Shown here piece after piece: positions 1 through 6,465 of a DNA stretch of 64,000 nucleotides; within the stretch, counting starts at the first letter, position 1, and the number at the start of each line of letters is the position of its first letter. A model generated the notes under the pieces. The model was not told the origin of the DNA. It did no database searches and saw only the letters and a list, made by a program, of their open reading frames with translations. The stretch covers positions 1-64,000 of the forward strand of contig NZ_KB898038.1 in NCBI RefSeq assembly GCF_000377345.1, written 5' to 3'. The translations under genes and the position numbers were made by a program. Source of the DNA: Thioalkalivibrio sp. ALJ16. Lineage in GTDB: Bacteria > Pseudomonadota > Gammaproteobacteria > Ectothiorhodospirales > Ectothiorhodospiraceae.

Positions 1-58
1 GTCCTGGGGAGACGCTGATTGAATCGCACGTCCGCGTTGGTGCCCCCTGTTTTCCGAG

Positions 59-110
59 ACAAGGCGCGTCGTGCAGCGGGTAGTGGTTCTACCCGCAAGC
101 GGCGCAACGC
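59..110 (+). repeat. 52-bp repeat, copy 1 (fixed ends, hairpin centre)
   Basis: Begins ACAAGGCGCG and ends GCGCAACGC. The centre forms a perfect 8-bp hairpin, GCGGGTAG (76-83) and CTACCCGC (89-96), with a 5-nt loop. The copy at 185-236 on the other strand has the same length and ends but a different centre. Confidence 0.6.
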
Positions 111-184
111 AGGATCGGGGAACCTGGGGTGCCAACCCCACAACCTATTGAGAGCAGGGGCTCGGCCGCTTTTGCGCGCGCACG

Positions 185-236
185 GCGTTGCGGCTCCCTT
201 GTGCAGAATGACTGCACGGCAGTCACCGCGCCTTGT
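185..236 (-). repeat. 52-bp repeat, copy 2 (inverted)
   Basis: Read on the minus strand it starts ACAAGGCGCG and ends CGCAACGC, exactly 52 bp like copy 1. Its centre is unrelated in sequence but again self-complementary (TGACTGC/GCAGTCA at 209-225 and GTGCA/TGCAC). The conservation of ends and of pairing, not of central sequence, suggests selection for structure. Confidence 0.55.
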
Positions 237-272
237 TCGCACGCAAAAGCGACTCGAGCGCGGACGTGCGAT

Positions 273-371
273 TCAATCAGCGTCTCCCTGGCGCCAGCGG
301 GCCACCTCGGCCGGTTCCAGATGCGGCAGACTCTGTTCCAGATCACCAATACGTTTCTCGAAAAGACTCAC
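273..371 (-). CDS. possible 32-residue small protein or gene remnant
   Basis: A short frame starting at GTG 371 with a GGAG ribosome site seven bases upstream. It encodes a charged, probably helical peptide (KRIGDLEQSLPHLEPAEVAR region) and its last five codons and stop lie inside the inverted repeat ending at 288. It lies downstream of, and on the same strand as, the thioredoxin-membrane gene. Third positions are less GC-rich than in neighbours, so it could be a foreign fragment or chance. I do not recognise it. Confidence 0.25.
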   Translation of the reverse strand: MSLFEKRIGDLEQSLPHLEPAEVARWRQGDAD

Positions 372-418
372 GGACACACTCCGAATCGTGGGTAGGCCAC
401 CAATCCTATCGCGCGGGC

Positions 419-1087
419 TCAAAGGGACGGACGCACCAGCAGCGGCACCACCCGAACCATAAACAGCGTCAGGCCGATCAGCGCCGCCAGCGCACCCGCC
501 GCCGTCAGCATCGCAACCCCCAGGATCCAGCCCAGGCCCATCCCCACCACAGCCAGATGCACCAGGATCTGTGGTGCCCAGGCCCACAGCCAGCCACCGG
601 CGATCGGGTGCCCGGTAAAGCGCGGCAGCATGTGCTCGCCCAGCCCCATGATCAGCAGCAGCAGAAAGCCCAGGGTAAAGCCGTGCAGCGCCGCCGGCCG
701 GGCCGCGCCCTCCAGGAAAAAGCCCCCCAGCGGCAGCGCCGCCCCCGCGATCAGCAGCCAGGCCATCGCCCCCAGCACCGAGGCCCGGCTGGAGGGCGAC
801 AGGCCCAGCCCTACATGCCGGGCCGCCTTCTGCGTACGCTCCGGGGCGGCGCCGACCAGTTCGGTGGCGGCCGTGCGATCCAGCAGACCGATGTGCTTGA
901 GCTCGCCATCGACCACCACGGCCGGAATGGACCGGATACGCAGCCGGGTGGCCAGCTCGCGGCCTTCCGGCTGGCCCATGTCGACCACCGCGAAGTCGAT
1001 CTGTCTGGCCTCGGCCACCTGACGCCAGATGCGCTCGGCATCGTGGCAGGAGGCGCACCATTCGGACACCAGCAGTTCCACCTTCAT
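419..1087 (-). CDS. thioredoxin-fold domain fused to a four-helix membrane domain
   Basis: 222 residues. Residues 1-75 form a thioredoxin/glutaredoxin-like fold with a C11-A-S-C14 redox motif and the expected cis-proline near residue 55 (SIPAVVVDG). Residues 104-218 form about four membrane helices carrying the signature LHG...LGF...MGLGEHMLPRFTG, with H135 and H152 as candidate heme or metal ligands. The same signature occurs in the protein at 1557-1955, so the two membrane domains are homologous. The start at 1087 is chosen for its GGGGAG ribosome site; a longer frame to 1147 would overlap the upstream gene. It is last in a three-gene operon behind an FNR-type box. A role in thiol redox coupled to an electron-transfer or NO-related membrane protein is inferred. 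Confidence 0.8.
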   Translation of the reverse strand: MKVELLVSEWCASCHDAERIWRQVAEARQIDFAVVDMGQPEGRELATRLRIRSIPAVVVDGELKHIGLLDRTAATELVGAAPERTQKAARHVGLGLSPSSRASVLGAMAWLLIAGAALPLGGFFLEGAARPAALHGFTLGFLLLLIMGLGEHMLPRFTGHPIAGGWLWAWAPQILVHLAVVGMGLGWILGVAMLTAAGALAALIGLTLFMVRVVPLLVRPSL

Positions 1088-1101
1088 GAGTCCGTCTCCC
1101 C

Positions 1102-1554
1102 TCAATCCGCGCAGCGCATGCAGTGGATGTCGTAACGGTCGATCCATTGCTTCAGACCGGTGATCGCCTCGGGCCCGGTGTGCAGCCGCTCCAGTGCCTT
1201 CTGCGGGTCGTCCGGGCGCATCACCACTACCCAGGCGTCGGTATAGGGCGCAACGTTCACCAACCCCGGGTCGGCCTCCACCGCGGGGTTAATCCGCTCG
1301 ATGGTGCCGTCGAACGGGGTTGGAATCCCGCCCGCCCACTTGCCGGACTCCAGCCGCGCCACCGGCTTGCCCGCCGCGCGGTGCGAACCCGGCTTGCGAA
1401 AACGGAAGTACTGCACACGGCCCGCCATGGTCTGCGCCGGATCGGTGATCCCGAGGGTGAAGGTGCCGTCGTCCTCCGGCCGCACCCAGACGTAGTCCAG
1501 GTCGTAGAACAGGTCGTCCGGCAGCTCGCAGCCGTTGTATTCCTCGCGTGCCAT
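1102..1554 (-). CDS. GcvH/LbpA-like lipoyl carrier protein
   Basis: 150 residues with the hammerhead lipoyl-domain pattern of glycine cleavage H protein. The lipoylation site is preserved (ARLESGKWAG, K72), followed by PTPFDGTIERIN and a C-terminal CMRC. The ESGKW form resembles the GcvH-like carriers of sulfur-oxidising heterodisulfide-reductase systems (LbpA) more than canonical GcvH, but no hdr or gcvTP genes are nearby. An AAGGGGG ribosome site precedes the ATG, and only two bases separate it from the upstream membrane-protein gene, so the two are surely co-transcribed. Lipoylation and an electron or acyl carrier role are inferred. Confidence 0.75.
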   Translation of the reverse strand: MAREEYNGCELPDDLFYDLDYVWVRPEDDGTFTLGITDPAQTMAGRVQYFRFRKPGSHRAAGKPVARLESGKWAGGIPTPFDGTIERINPAVEADPGLVNVAPYTDAWVVVMRPDDPQKALERLHTGPEAITGLKQWIDRYDIHCMRCAD

Positions 1555-1556
1555 GG

Positions 1557-1955
1557 TTATGCCCCCTTCGGTCCATAGTGGCGCACGGTCAGTGCGATGT
1601 TCACGGCGAACAGGATCATCGCCCCCCAGGCCAGCGCGCCTCCCACCGCGACCGTCGCGTTATGGAAGACCAGCCAGCCGGCGACCATCACCCACAGCCC
1701 GATGTTGGCCAGCAGGAACTGCGCATGCCCCAGGCGTTCGGAGAACAGGGAGCGCCCGGAGAAGCGCGGCAGCACATGCAGCCCCACGCCATAGATCATC
1801 ATGGTCACGAAGCCCAGCAGCATCAGGTGGCCGTGGATGCGCGGCACATTGCCCGGGATCAGGCCAGGATGCACCAGCCAGAGGATGCCGAGCAGCCCGC
1901 CCAGCAGGGCATAGACCAGGGCCGCGAGGATGAACATTCGGTTTCGAGGGTGCAT
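1557..1955 (-). CDS. small heme-copper-oxidase/NnrS-like membrane protein
   Basis: 132 residues and about four membrane helices. It contains RIHGH (H41, H43), then LLGFVTMMIYGVGLHVLPRF with H60. The pattern resembles the helices around the heme ligands of cbb3-type oxidase subunit I or NnrS-like proteins, but the protein is only one quarter of their length. Start 1955 is chosen for the AAGGAG site six bases upstream. It is first in the operon 1955 to 419, with a -10 TATGCT and a perfect FNR box upstream. It may bind heme and take part in NO or oxygen-limited respiration. This is inference: no cytochrome partner is adjacent. Confidence 0.7.
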   Translation of the reverse strand: MHPRNRMFILAALVYALLGGLLGILWLVHPGLIPGNVPRIHGHLMLLGFVTMMIYGVGLHVLPRFSGRSLFSERLGHAQFLLANIGLWVMVAGWLVFHNATVAVGGALAWGAMILFAVNIALTVRHYGPKGA

Positions 1956-1981
1956 GCAGGGCTCCTTGGCGGCTTTCACTC

Positions 1982-2024
1982 AGCATACTTTAAGATATAT
2001 TTCCTATGCATTGATTGAGATCAA
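1982..2024 (-). promoter_or_regulatory. FNR/ANR-type box and class II promoter of the leftward operon
   Basis: TTGATTGAGATCAA at 2011-2024 matches the FNR/ANR/DNR consensus TTGAT-N4-ATCAA perfectly. On the minus strand a TATGCT -10 lies at 1987-1982, 23 bases beyond the box. That is the spacing expected when the activator binds at -41.5. The box sits midway between divergent starts (1955 and 2088) and a weaker TAACAG lies on the plus side, so it may control both operons. Which regulator of the family binds cannot be told from sequence. Confidence 0.8.
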
Positions 2025-2087
2025 CACCCGGCCCCGTCCGTTCGGTAACAGTCTCCTTAAGGAATAACCACCAAGGCCGCAACCGCG

Positions 2088-2630
2088 ATGCACCTACAAC
2101 TCCATGAGACCGTCCCCGGATTCCAGCAGCCTGTCGAGCTGCTGCGCGCCTGTCACCGGCGCATCCTCAACTCTCTGGACATCCTCGATCGTCTGCCCGC
2201 GCACCTCGCCGAAAAGGGCGCCGACGAAGAGGCACGCACCGCGGCAGCCCGGGTCCTGAAATACTTTCACGAGGCCGCCCCCAATCATCACGCCGACGAA
2301 GACGAGGACCTGTTCCCCCTCCTCCGTCGGCATTGCGGCCATCCCGACAGCCACCCCCAACTGTGCGACTGGCTGGAGCGCCTGACCGCGGAACATGCCG
2401 ATATCGAGGCCGGCTGGGACCGGCTGGAACCGACCCTGCAACGGATTGCCGACGGCACCATCGCCGAACTGACCGACGCGGAGGACTGGATCCGGCAATA
2501 CCGCGTGCATCTCGATCTGGAAGAGCGGGCCGTGCTGCCATTCGCAGAGCACCTTCTGAGCCCGGAGGAGCGCCACACCATCGGTGCCCGCATGGCCGCG
2601 CGACGCGGGATCGGGAGCGACAATGGCTGA
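2088..2630 (+). CDS. hemerythrin-domain protein
   Basis: 180 residues, a single HHE cation-binding four-helix bundle. Candidate di-iron ligands follow the family order: H23 (ACHRRI), H61 and H67 (YFHEAAPNHHADEDEDLFP), H103 (EHADIE), H141 and E145 (HLDLEERAVLP). There is no signal peptide, so it is cytoplasmic. Such proteins bind oxygen or NO, or act in iron-centre protection. It is the first gene right of the FNR box and its last eight bases overlap the next hemerythrin gene, so both are translated together. The context favours a nitrosative or low-oxygen role, not proven here. Confidence 0.85.
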   Translation: MHLQLHETVPGFQQPVELLRACHRRILNSLDILDRLPAHLAEKGADEEARTAAARVLKYFHEAAPNHHADEDEDLFPLLRRHCGHPDSHPQLCDWLERLTAEHADIEAGWDRLEPTLQRIADGTIAELTDAEDWIRQYRVHLDLEERAVLPFAEHLLSPEERHTIGARMAARRGIGSDNG

Positions 2631-3321
2631 CTTCCGGCTCGATCTGCGCGGCCTGGGCGACCATGCCCATACACGCGCCTATTACACCCTCCGCGAACTG
2701 CGACCGGGGCAGATCTTCGAGGTATGGCTGGACCAGGAGCCGAAGCTCCTGATGGACGCGGTCAGCCTGCAGTTGCGTCACGCCATCCACTGGCAGGGTC
2801 TCGAAAACGGGCCACCGCTGTGGAAGCTCGCGGTGCAGCGCCGCGAGGACGTCGCCCCGGTGGATCTGGTCGACCTGCTGGAGCGCGACCACCTGCGCAT
2901 CGACCGCCTGTTCGCCAGCGCTCTGCACAAGGTGAACGCCGGCGATCTCGAGGGGGCCGCACCGGATTTCCACGCCTACGTGGATGGCCTGCGCCGCCAC
3001 GTGGAGGTGGAAAACGAACTGATCGTGCCACTGCTGGACCTGCCGCGCAGCCCGAACGGCCAGGACCCGACGTCGATCATGCTGCGCGAGCACGACGAGA
3101 TCCTGGAACAGACCGCGATGCTGGAGCATGAATTCAGCGAAGGGGTCGACGAGGCCTGGACTGTGGCCCCGTTCTTCGCCCTGATCTCCGGCGCGCTGGC
3201 CAAGCACGAGGGCCGCGAGGAGCAGAATCTGTTCCCGCACTGGAGCCGCGCCCTGCGCGAACAACCGGACGCCGCTGCCGAACTCCTGGAGCGTGCGCAG
3301 ACCCGACTCGCAGCCTCCTGA
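2623..3321 (+). CDS. DUF2249-hemerythrin fusion protein
   Basis: 232 residues. Residues 1-70 match DUF2249 (DFRLDLRGLGDHAHTR...LRPGQIFEVWLDQEP), a small domain often near denitrification and NO-response genes. Residues 85-225 form a second HHE hemerythrin domain with ligands in LLERDHLRIDRLF, RRHVEVENELIVP, LREHDEILEQ and KHEGREEQNLFP. The ATG at 2623 with a GGGAG site is preferred to a GTG at 2584. The gene overlaps its upstream neighbour by eight bases. The pair probably works together in sensing or scavenging NO or oxygen. Confidence 0.82.
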   Translation: MADFRLDLRGLGDHAHTRAYYTLRELRPGQIFEVWLDQEPKLLMDAVSLQLRHAIHWQGLENGPPLWKLAVQRREDVAPVDLVDLLERDHLRIDRLFASALHKVNAGDLEGAAPDFHAYVDGLRRHVEVENELIVPLLDLPRSPNGQDPTSIMLREHDEILEQTAMLEHEFSEGVDEAWTVAPFFALISGALAKHEGREEQNLFPHWSRALREQPDAAAELLERAQTRLAAS

Positions 3322-3357
3322 TCGCTTCTGCGTCGCAGGCGGCGCGACGCGACCGCT

Positions 3358-3498
3358 TCAGCGAGCCGTAACGGGGCGAAGCGGCGGCGACAGGCGGGCC
3401 AGCGCCCAGAGACCCGGCAACGGGCCGGGCAGCAAGAGCCACAGGACCCACAACCGGCTGGTCAGCCTGACCCCCGGCGCGGATGCCGGCGGATTCAC
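3358..3498 (-). CDS. possible 46-residue membrane peptide
   Basis: A GTG-start frame downstream of the lapA-like gene on the same strand. It encodes one hydrophobic segment (LTSRLWVLWLLLPGPLPGLWAL) and a basic end. No clear ribosome site is visible and I know no homologue. It may be chance coding in GC-rich DNA; it is listed because nothing else occupies 3322-3549. Confidence 0.2.
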   Translation of the reverse strand: MNPPASAPGVRLTSRLWVLWLLLPGPLPGLWALARLSPPLRPVTAR

Positions 3499-3549
3499 GG
3501 CGAGATCACCGGGCGCAACCGCAAAACGGCAGCGCAGTCGCCTTCATCG

Positions 3550-3765
3550 TCAGCGGCTGGCGCCGCGGATCCAGCGCTTCAACAGCGCAACCAGCGCACC
3601 CCCGGAGACAAGCCCCAGCAGATAGATCCCGACGATCAGTAGCGCGAGCGGGAGCGTCACGTGCAGGGTGAGAAAGTTGACCGTCACCAACCGCAGATTC
3701 TGAATCGCAAAGATCGCGACCACCGCGACGAACACGATGATCAGAAGGGAGTAGACATAACGCAT
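3550..3765 (-). CDS. LapA-domain (DUF1049) inner membrane protein
   Basis: 71 residues with two membrane helices (YSLLIIVFVAVVAIFAIQN and LPLALLIVGIYLLGLVSGG) joined by a short NLRLVTVNFL loop, the hallmark of the LapA/YciS family. A cytoplasmic basic tail ends KRWIRGASR. The ATG at 3765 has a perfect AGGAGG site; the longer frame upstream is noncoding. In enterobacteria the relative acts with LapB in control of lipopolysaccharide synthesis; here no lapB is adjacent, so the role is not established. It lies 85 bp downstream of the glycosylase gene. Confidence 0.8.
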   Translation of the reverse strand: MRYVYSLLIIVFVAVVAIFAIQNLRLVTVNFLTLHVTLPLALLIVGIYLLGLVSGGALVALLKRWIRGASR

Positions 3766-3850
3766 GCGACCTCCTGTGTCAGTCGGATCGAGGGAAACAC
3801 ATGATTCATGTACACCCTCGCGTTCAAGTTCGGATGCTCCTGAGTCAGCG

Positions 3851-4519
3851 TCAACCGGCACGACCTCGCGGGTTCGCCGCGGCGTCGGGATGACTGCAGT
3901 GCCCGCGCACCGGGCAGCCTTCGCATCGCGGTCGCGGGCGGCAGCGCTCCTTGCCATGCTCCACGATCAGCGCATGCAGGTCGTTCAGGGCGGCCACATC
4001 CGGGCCCAGCTCGGCCTCGACGTGGCCACGTAGCTGATCATAGGGGGCCTGCGCCTGCGGGACCTCCAGGCGCTCGAACAGACGCCGGGTGTAGGCATCC
4101 ACCACGAAGACCGGGCGGTCGAAGGCATACAACACGATATCGTCGGCCGTCTCCGGGCCCACGCCCTTGACGCCCAGCAACGCCGAGCGCAACTCGGCCG
4201 TTTCCAGCGCGGTCAGCCCTTCGACACCGCCGGATGCCTCGAGGAAGCGCAGCAGATGCCGCAGCCGGTCGGCCTTCACGTTGAAGTAGCCACTGGGACG
4301 GATCCGCTCGGCCAGTTCTTCCGGATCAAGCGCCATCAGTCCTTCGGGCGAGAGGGCATCGATGGCGCGCAGGTTATCCAGGGCCTTCTCGACGTTGGTC
4401 CAGCTGGTGTTCTGGGTCAGCACGGCACCGACCATCACCTCGAAGGCGGTATCCGCCGGCCACCATTGCAGGTCGCCGTACTCCGCGCGCAGGGCCTCCA
4501 GAAGGTCGGGAATCCGCAC
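3851..4519 (-). CDS. endonuclease III-related HhH-GPD DNA glycosylase
   Basis: 222 residues, GTG start. It has the family order: LTQNTSW helix, helix-hairpin-helix GVKGVGPETA (residues 116-125), the catalytic aspartate in VVDAYTRR (D141), and a C-terminal iron-sulfur loop with four cysteines (CRPRPRC-EGC-PVRGHC). The lysine that makes endonuclease III a bifunctional lyase is replaced by glutamate (GPETAD instead of GRKTAN). This resembles MagIII-type 3-methyladenine glycosylases, so a monofunctional glycosylase excising alkylated bases is the likelier activity. The start lies six bases after the rluB stop, so the genes are co-transcribed. Confidence 0.82.
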   Translation of the reverse strand: MRIPDLLEALRAEYGDLQWWPADTAFEVMVGAVLTQNTSWTNVEKALDNLRAIDALSPEGLMALDPEELAERIRPSGYFNVKADRLRHLLRFLEASGGVEGLTALETAELRSALLGVKGVGPETADDIVLYAFDRPVFVVDAYTRRLFERLEVPQAQAPYDQLRGHVEAELGPDVAALNDLHALIVEHGKERCRPRPRCEGCPVRGHCSHPDAAANPRGRAG

Positions 4520-4525
4520 GTGGCG

Positions 4526-5521
4526 TTACCGCTGGCGACGCCCGCCCGATTTGCCACCGCCCGCCGGGCGCCCGCCGGAACGACCGCCCGAGGGCTTCGC
4601 GCCCCGGCTACCACTGCGACCACCAGGGGATGTCGGCTTGCCCGACTTCTTCGGCGGCGACGAACTCCAGCCGTCCTCGCGCGCCGCCCGACTGTTGCGC
4701 GACTTGCCGGCCGCCGCCGGCTTGCCGGACCGCTGCTTGCTCCGGGGATCGCGGCGCGGTCCGCCCCGCCCGCGCGGACGTGCCGACTCGGGGATCGGCA
4801 GGTCCACCGCCGCGTACAGCGCGGCCACCTCGCGGCTCTCCAGGTCGCGCACCGCGCCGGTCTTCAGGCCCCGACCGAGGACCACCGGTCCGTAGCGCAC
4901 CCGGATCAGGCGGCTGACCGTGACCCCGACGGCATCCCACAACCGACGCACCAGGCGGTTACGGCCCTCGCTGACGATCACGTGATACCAGTGATTGGCG
5001 CCGTCCCCGCCCTGCTCCTCCAGGCTATCAAAACGCGCCGGGCCGTCCTCCAGCTCCACGCCCTCGCGCAGCATGTCCAGCGTAGCCGGCGGCACCTCGC
5101 CGAGTACGCGCACGGCATACTCGCGTTCCAGCGCCATGCTCGGGTGCATCAGGCGGTTGGCCAGCTCGCCGTCGGTGGTAAACAGCAGCAGGCCGGAGGT
5201 GTTCAGGTCCAGCCGGCCCACCGCCACCCAGCGCTGGCCCTTCAGGCGCGGCAGGCTGGCAAACACCGGCCGTCGCCCCTCCGGATCGGAGCGGCTGCAA
5301 ATCTCGCCGACCGGCTTGTGATACACGATCCAGCGGTGCGGGTGCTCCGGACGCCGCACGATGCGCCCGCGCACGCGAATCACGTCGTGCTCGTCGACCT
5401 GATCCCCCAGCCGCGCGGTACGGTTGTTCACCTGTACCTCGCCGCGCTCGATCCAGCCCTCGATCTCGCGCCGCGAACCCAACCCGCGCGCGGCCAGGAC
5501 CTTCTGTACCCGCTCCGACAT
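4526..5521 (-). CDS. rluB: 23S rRNA pseudouridine synthase RluB
   Basis: 331 residues. Residues 1-50 are an S4 RNA-binding domain (VQKVLAARGLGSRREIEGWI). The RsuA/RluB catalytic domain follows with the nucleophile in GRLDLNTSG (D105) and the NRLVRRLW motif near residue 185. It modifies U2605 in the large-subunit rRNA in E. coli. From residue 245 the protein carries a long Gly-Arg-Ser-Lys-rich disordered tail typical of RluB, probably helping RNA binding. It leads a likely operon with the glycosylase and lapA-like genes and is divergent from moaB. Confidence 0.9.
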   Translation of the reverse strand: MSERVQKVLAARGLGSRREIEGWIERGEVQVNNRTARLGDQVDEHDVIRVRGRIVRRPEHPHRWIVYHKPVGEICSRSDPEGRRPVFASLPRLKGQRWVAVGRLDLNTSGLLLFTTDGELANRLMHPSMALEREYAVRVLGEVPPATLDMLREGVELEDGPARFDSLEEQGGDGANHWYHVIVSEGRNRLVRRLWDAVGVTVSRLIRVRYGPVVLGRGLKTGAVRDLESREVAALYAAVDLPIPESARPRGRGGPRRDPRSKQRSGKPAAAGKSRNSRAAREDGWSSSPPKKSGKPTSPGGRSGSRGAKPSGGRSGGRPAGGGKSGGRRQR

Positions 5522-5580
5522 TCCCGGAACTCCAGCAACTCATTAAGATGGGCGCCACGATACACCAACAGGACGTTGCC

Positions 5581-6117
5581 ATGACCGATTCCACGCCGGA
5601 AACCACCGCCGTCAGGACGCCGCTGAACATTGCCGTGCTCACCGTCTCCGACAGCCGCGAACTGGCGGAGGACCGCTCCGGCGACGCCCTCGTGGAACGC
5701 CTCGAAGGCGCCGGCCACCGACTGGCCGATCGCGGGATCGTGAAGGACGACATCTACGCCATCCGCGCGGAACTCTCGCGCTGGATCGCCGATCCCGAGA
5801 TCGACGCGGTGATCACCACCGGCGGCACCGGCATCACCGGCCGCGACGGCACCCCGGAGGCCGCTTCGGTGCTGCTGGACAAGACCATCGAGGGCTTCGG
5901 CGAGCTGTTCCGCATGCTGTCCTATGAAGAGATCGGCACCTCCAGCCTGCAGTCCCGCGCCCTTTCAGGGGTCGCGAACGGCACCTACCTCTTCGTGCTG
6001 CCCGGCTCCACCGGCGCCTGCCGCACCGCCTGGGACCGCATCATCCAGGCCCAGCTCGACGACCGCACCATGCCCTGCAACCTCACCATGCTGATGCCGC
6101 GCCTGAAGGAGTCCTGA
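5581..6117 (+). CDS. moaB: molybdenum cofactor biosynthesis protein MoaB
   Basis: 178 residues, MoaB/Mog fold. It shows the MPT-binding signatures [17 protein letters not shown], the [11 protein letters not shown] loop, [17 protein letters not shown] and [12 protein letters not shown]. It adenylylates molybdopterin or assists cofactor assembly in the cytoplasm. The ATG at 5581 with an AGGA site is preferred to 5548. It stands alone, divergent from rluB, and is followed by a repeat-rich gap. No other moa or moe gene is in the window. Confidence 0.92.
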   Translation: MTDSTPETTAVRTPLNIAVLTVSDSRELAEDRSGDALVERLEGAGHRLADRGIVKDDIYAIRAELSRWIADPEIDAVITTGGTGITGRDGTPEAASVLLDKTIEGFGELFRMLSYEEIGTSSLQSRALSGVANGTYLFVLPGSTGACRTAWDRIIQAQLDDRTMPCNLTMLMPRLKES

Positions 6118-6131
6118 GGGAAATGCGGATT

Positions 6132-6448
6132 CCACCACGAAGCCCACGAAGGGGCGAAGAAGGTCAAGGGCGGATCAACCACAGAGGACACGGAGATCAC
6201 GGAGAAAGTCGTTGGTTGGCTAACGGCACAAGGATGCGACGAGCGTAGCGGGCTGCATTGGGGTACCCCCTACCAATGGGCGATTCCCGGGCCTTACAGT
6301 CCCTGGTAGCGCACAGCCGCATCCCTCCCGGCCATGACGCTCGGGCCCTTCACCCGAACTGCCTTGGGTCGCCTCCGTGCACTCCGTGTCCTCTGTGGTT
6401 AATCCGCTTTTGACCTTGCCCTTCTTCGTGCCTTTGCGGGCTCCGTGG
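6132..6448. repeat. inverted dispersed repeat with CCACAGAGGACACGGAG arms
   Basis: The arm at 6132-6204 (plus) and the arm at 6373-6448 (minus) share about 70 bp with small differences, including CCACAGAGGACACGGAG and a GAAGAAGG...AAG...GCGGAT core. The 168-bp centre contains short palindromes but no open frame. The arm sequence resembles an intergenic repeat found in many proteobacteria. The whole gap 6118-6465 holds no gene. Confidence 0.65.
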
Positions 6449-6465
6449 TCACAGCCCCTCTTTAA

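Larger units (their letters stand above)
7..288. repeat. MITE-like element with 30-bp terminal inverted repeats
   Basis: Positions 7-36 and 259-288 are perfect reverse complements (30 bp; outer part reads GGGAGACGCTGATTGAATCG). Inside lie two inverted copies of a different 52-bp repeat (59-110 and 185-236). No transposase frame is visible. A single copy of the terminal repeat recurs at 31564-31589, so it is dispersed in this genome. It may be a non-autonomous mobile element or two independently inserted repeats; the left flank is cut by the window edge. Confidence 0.55.
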
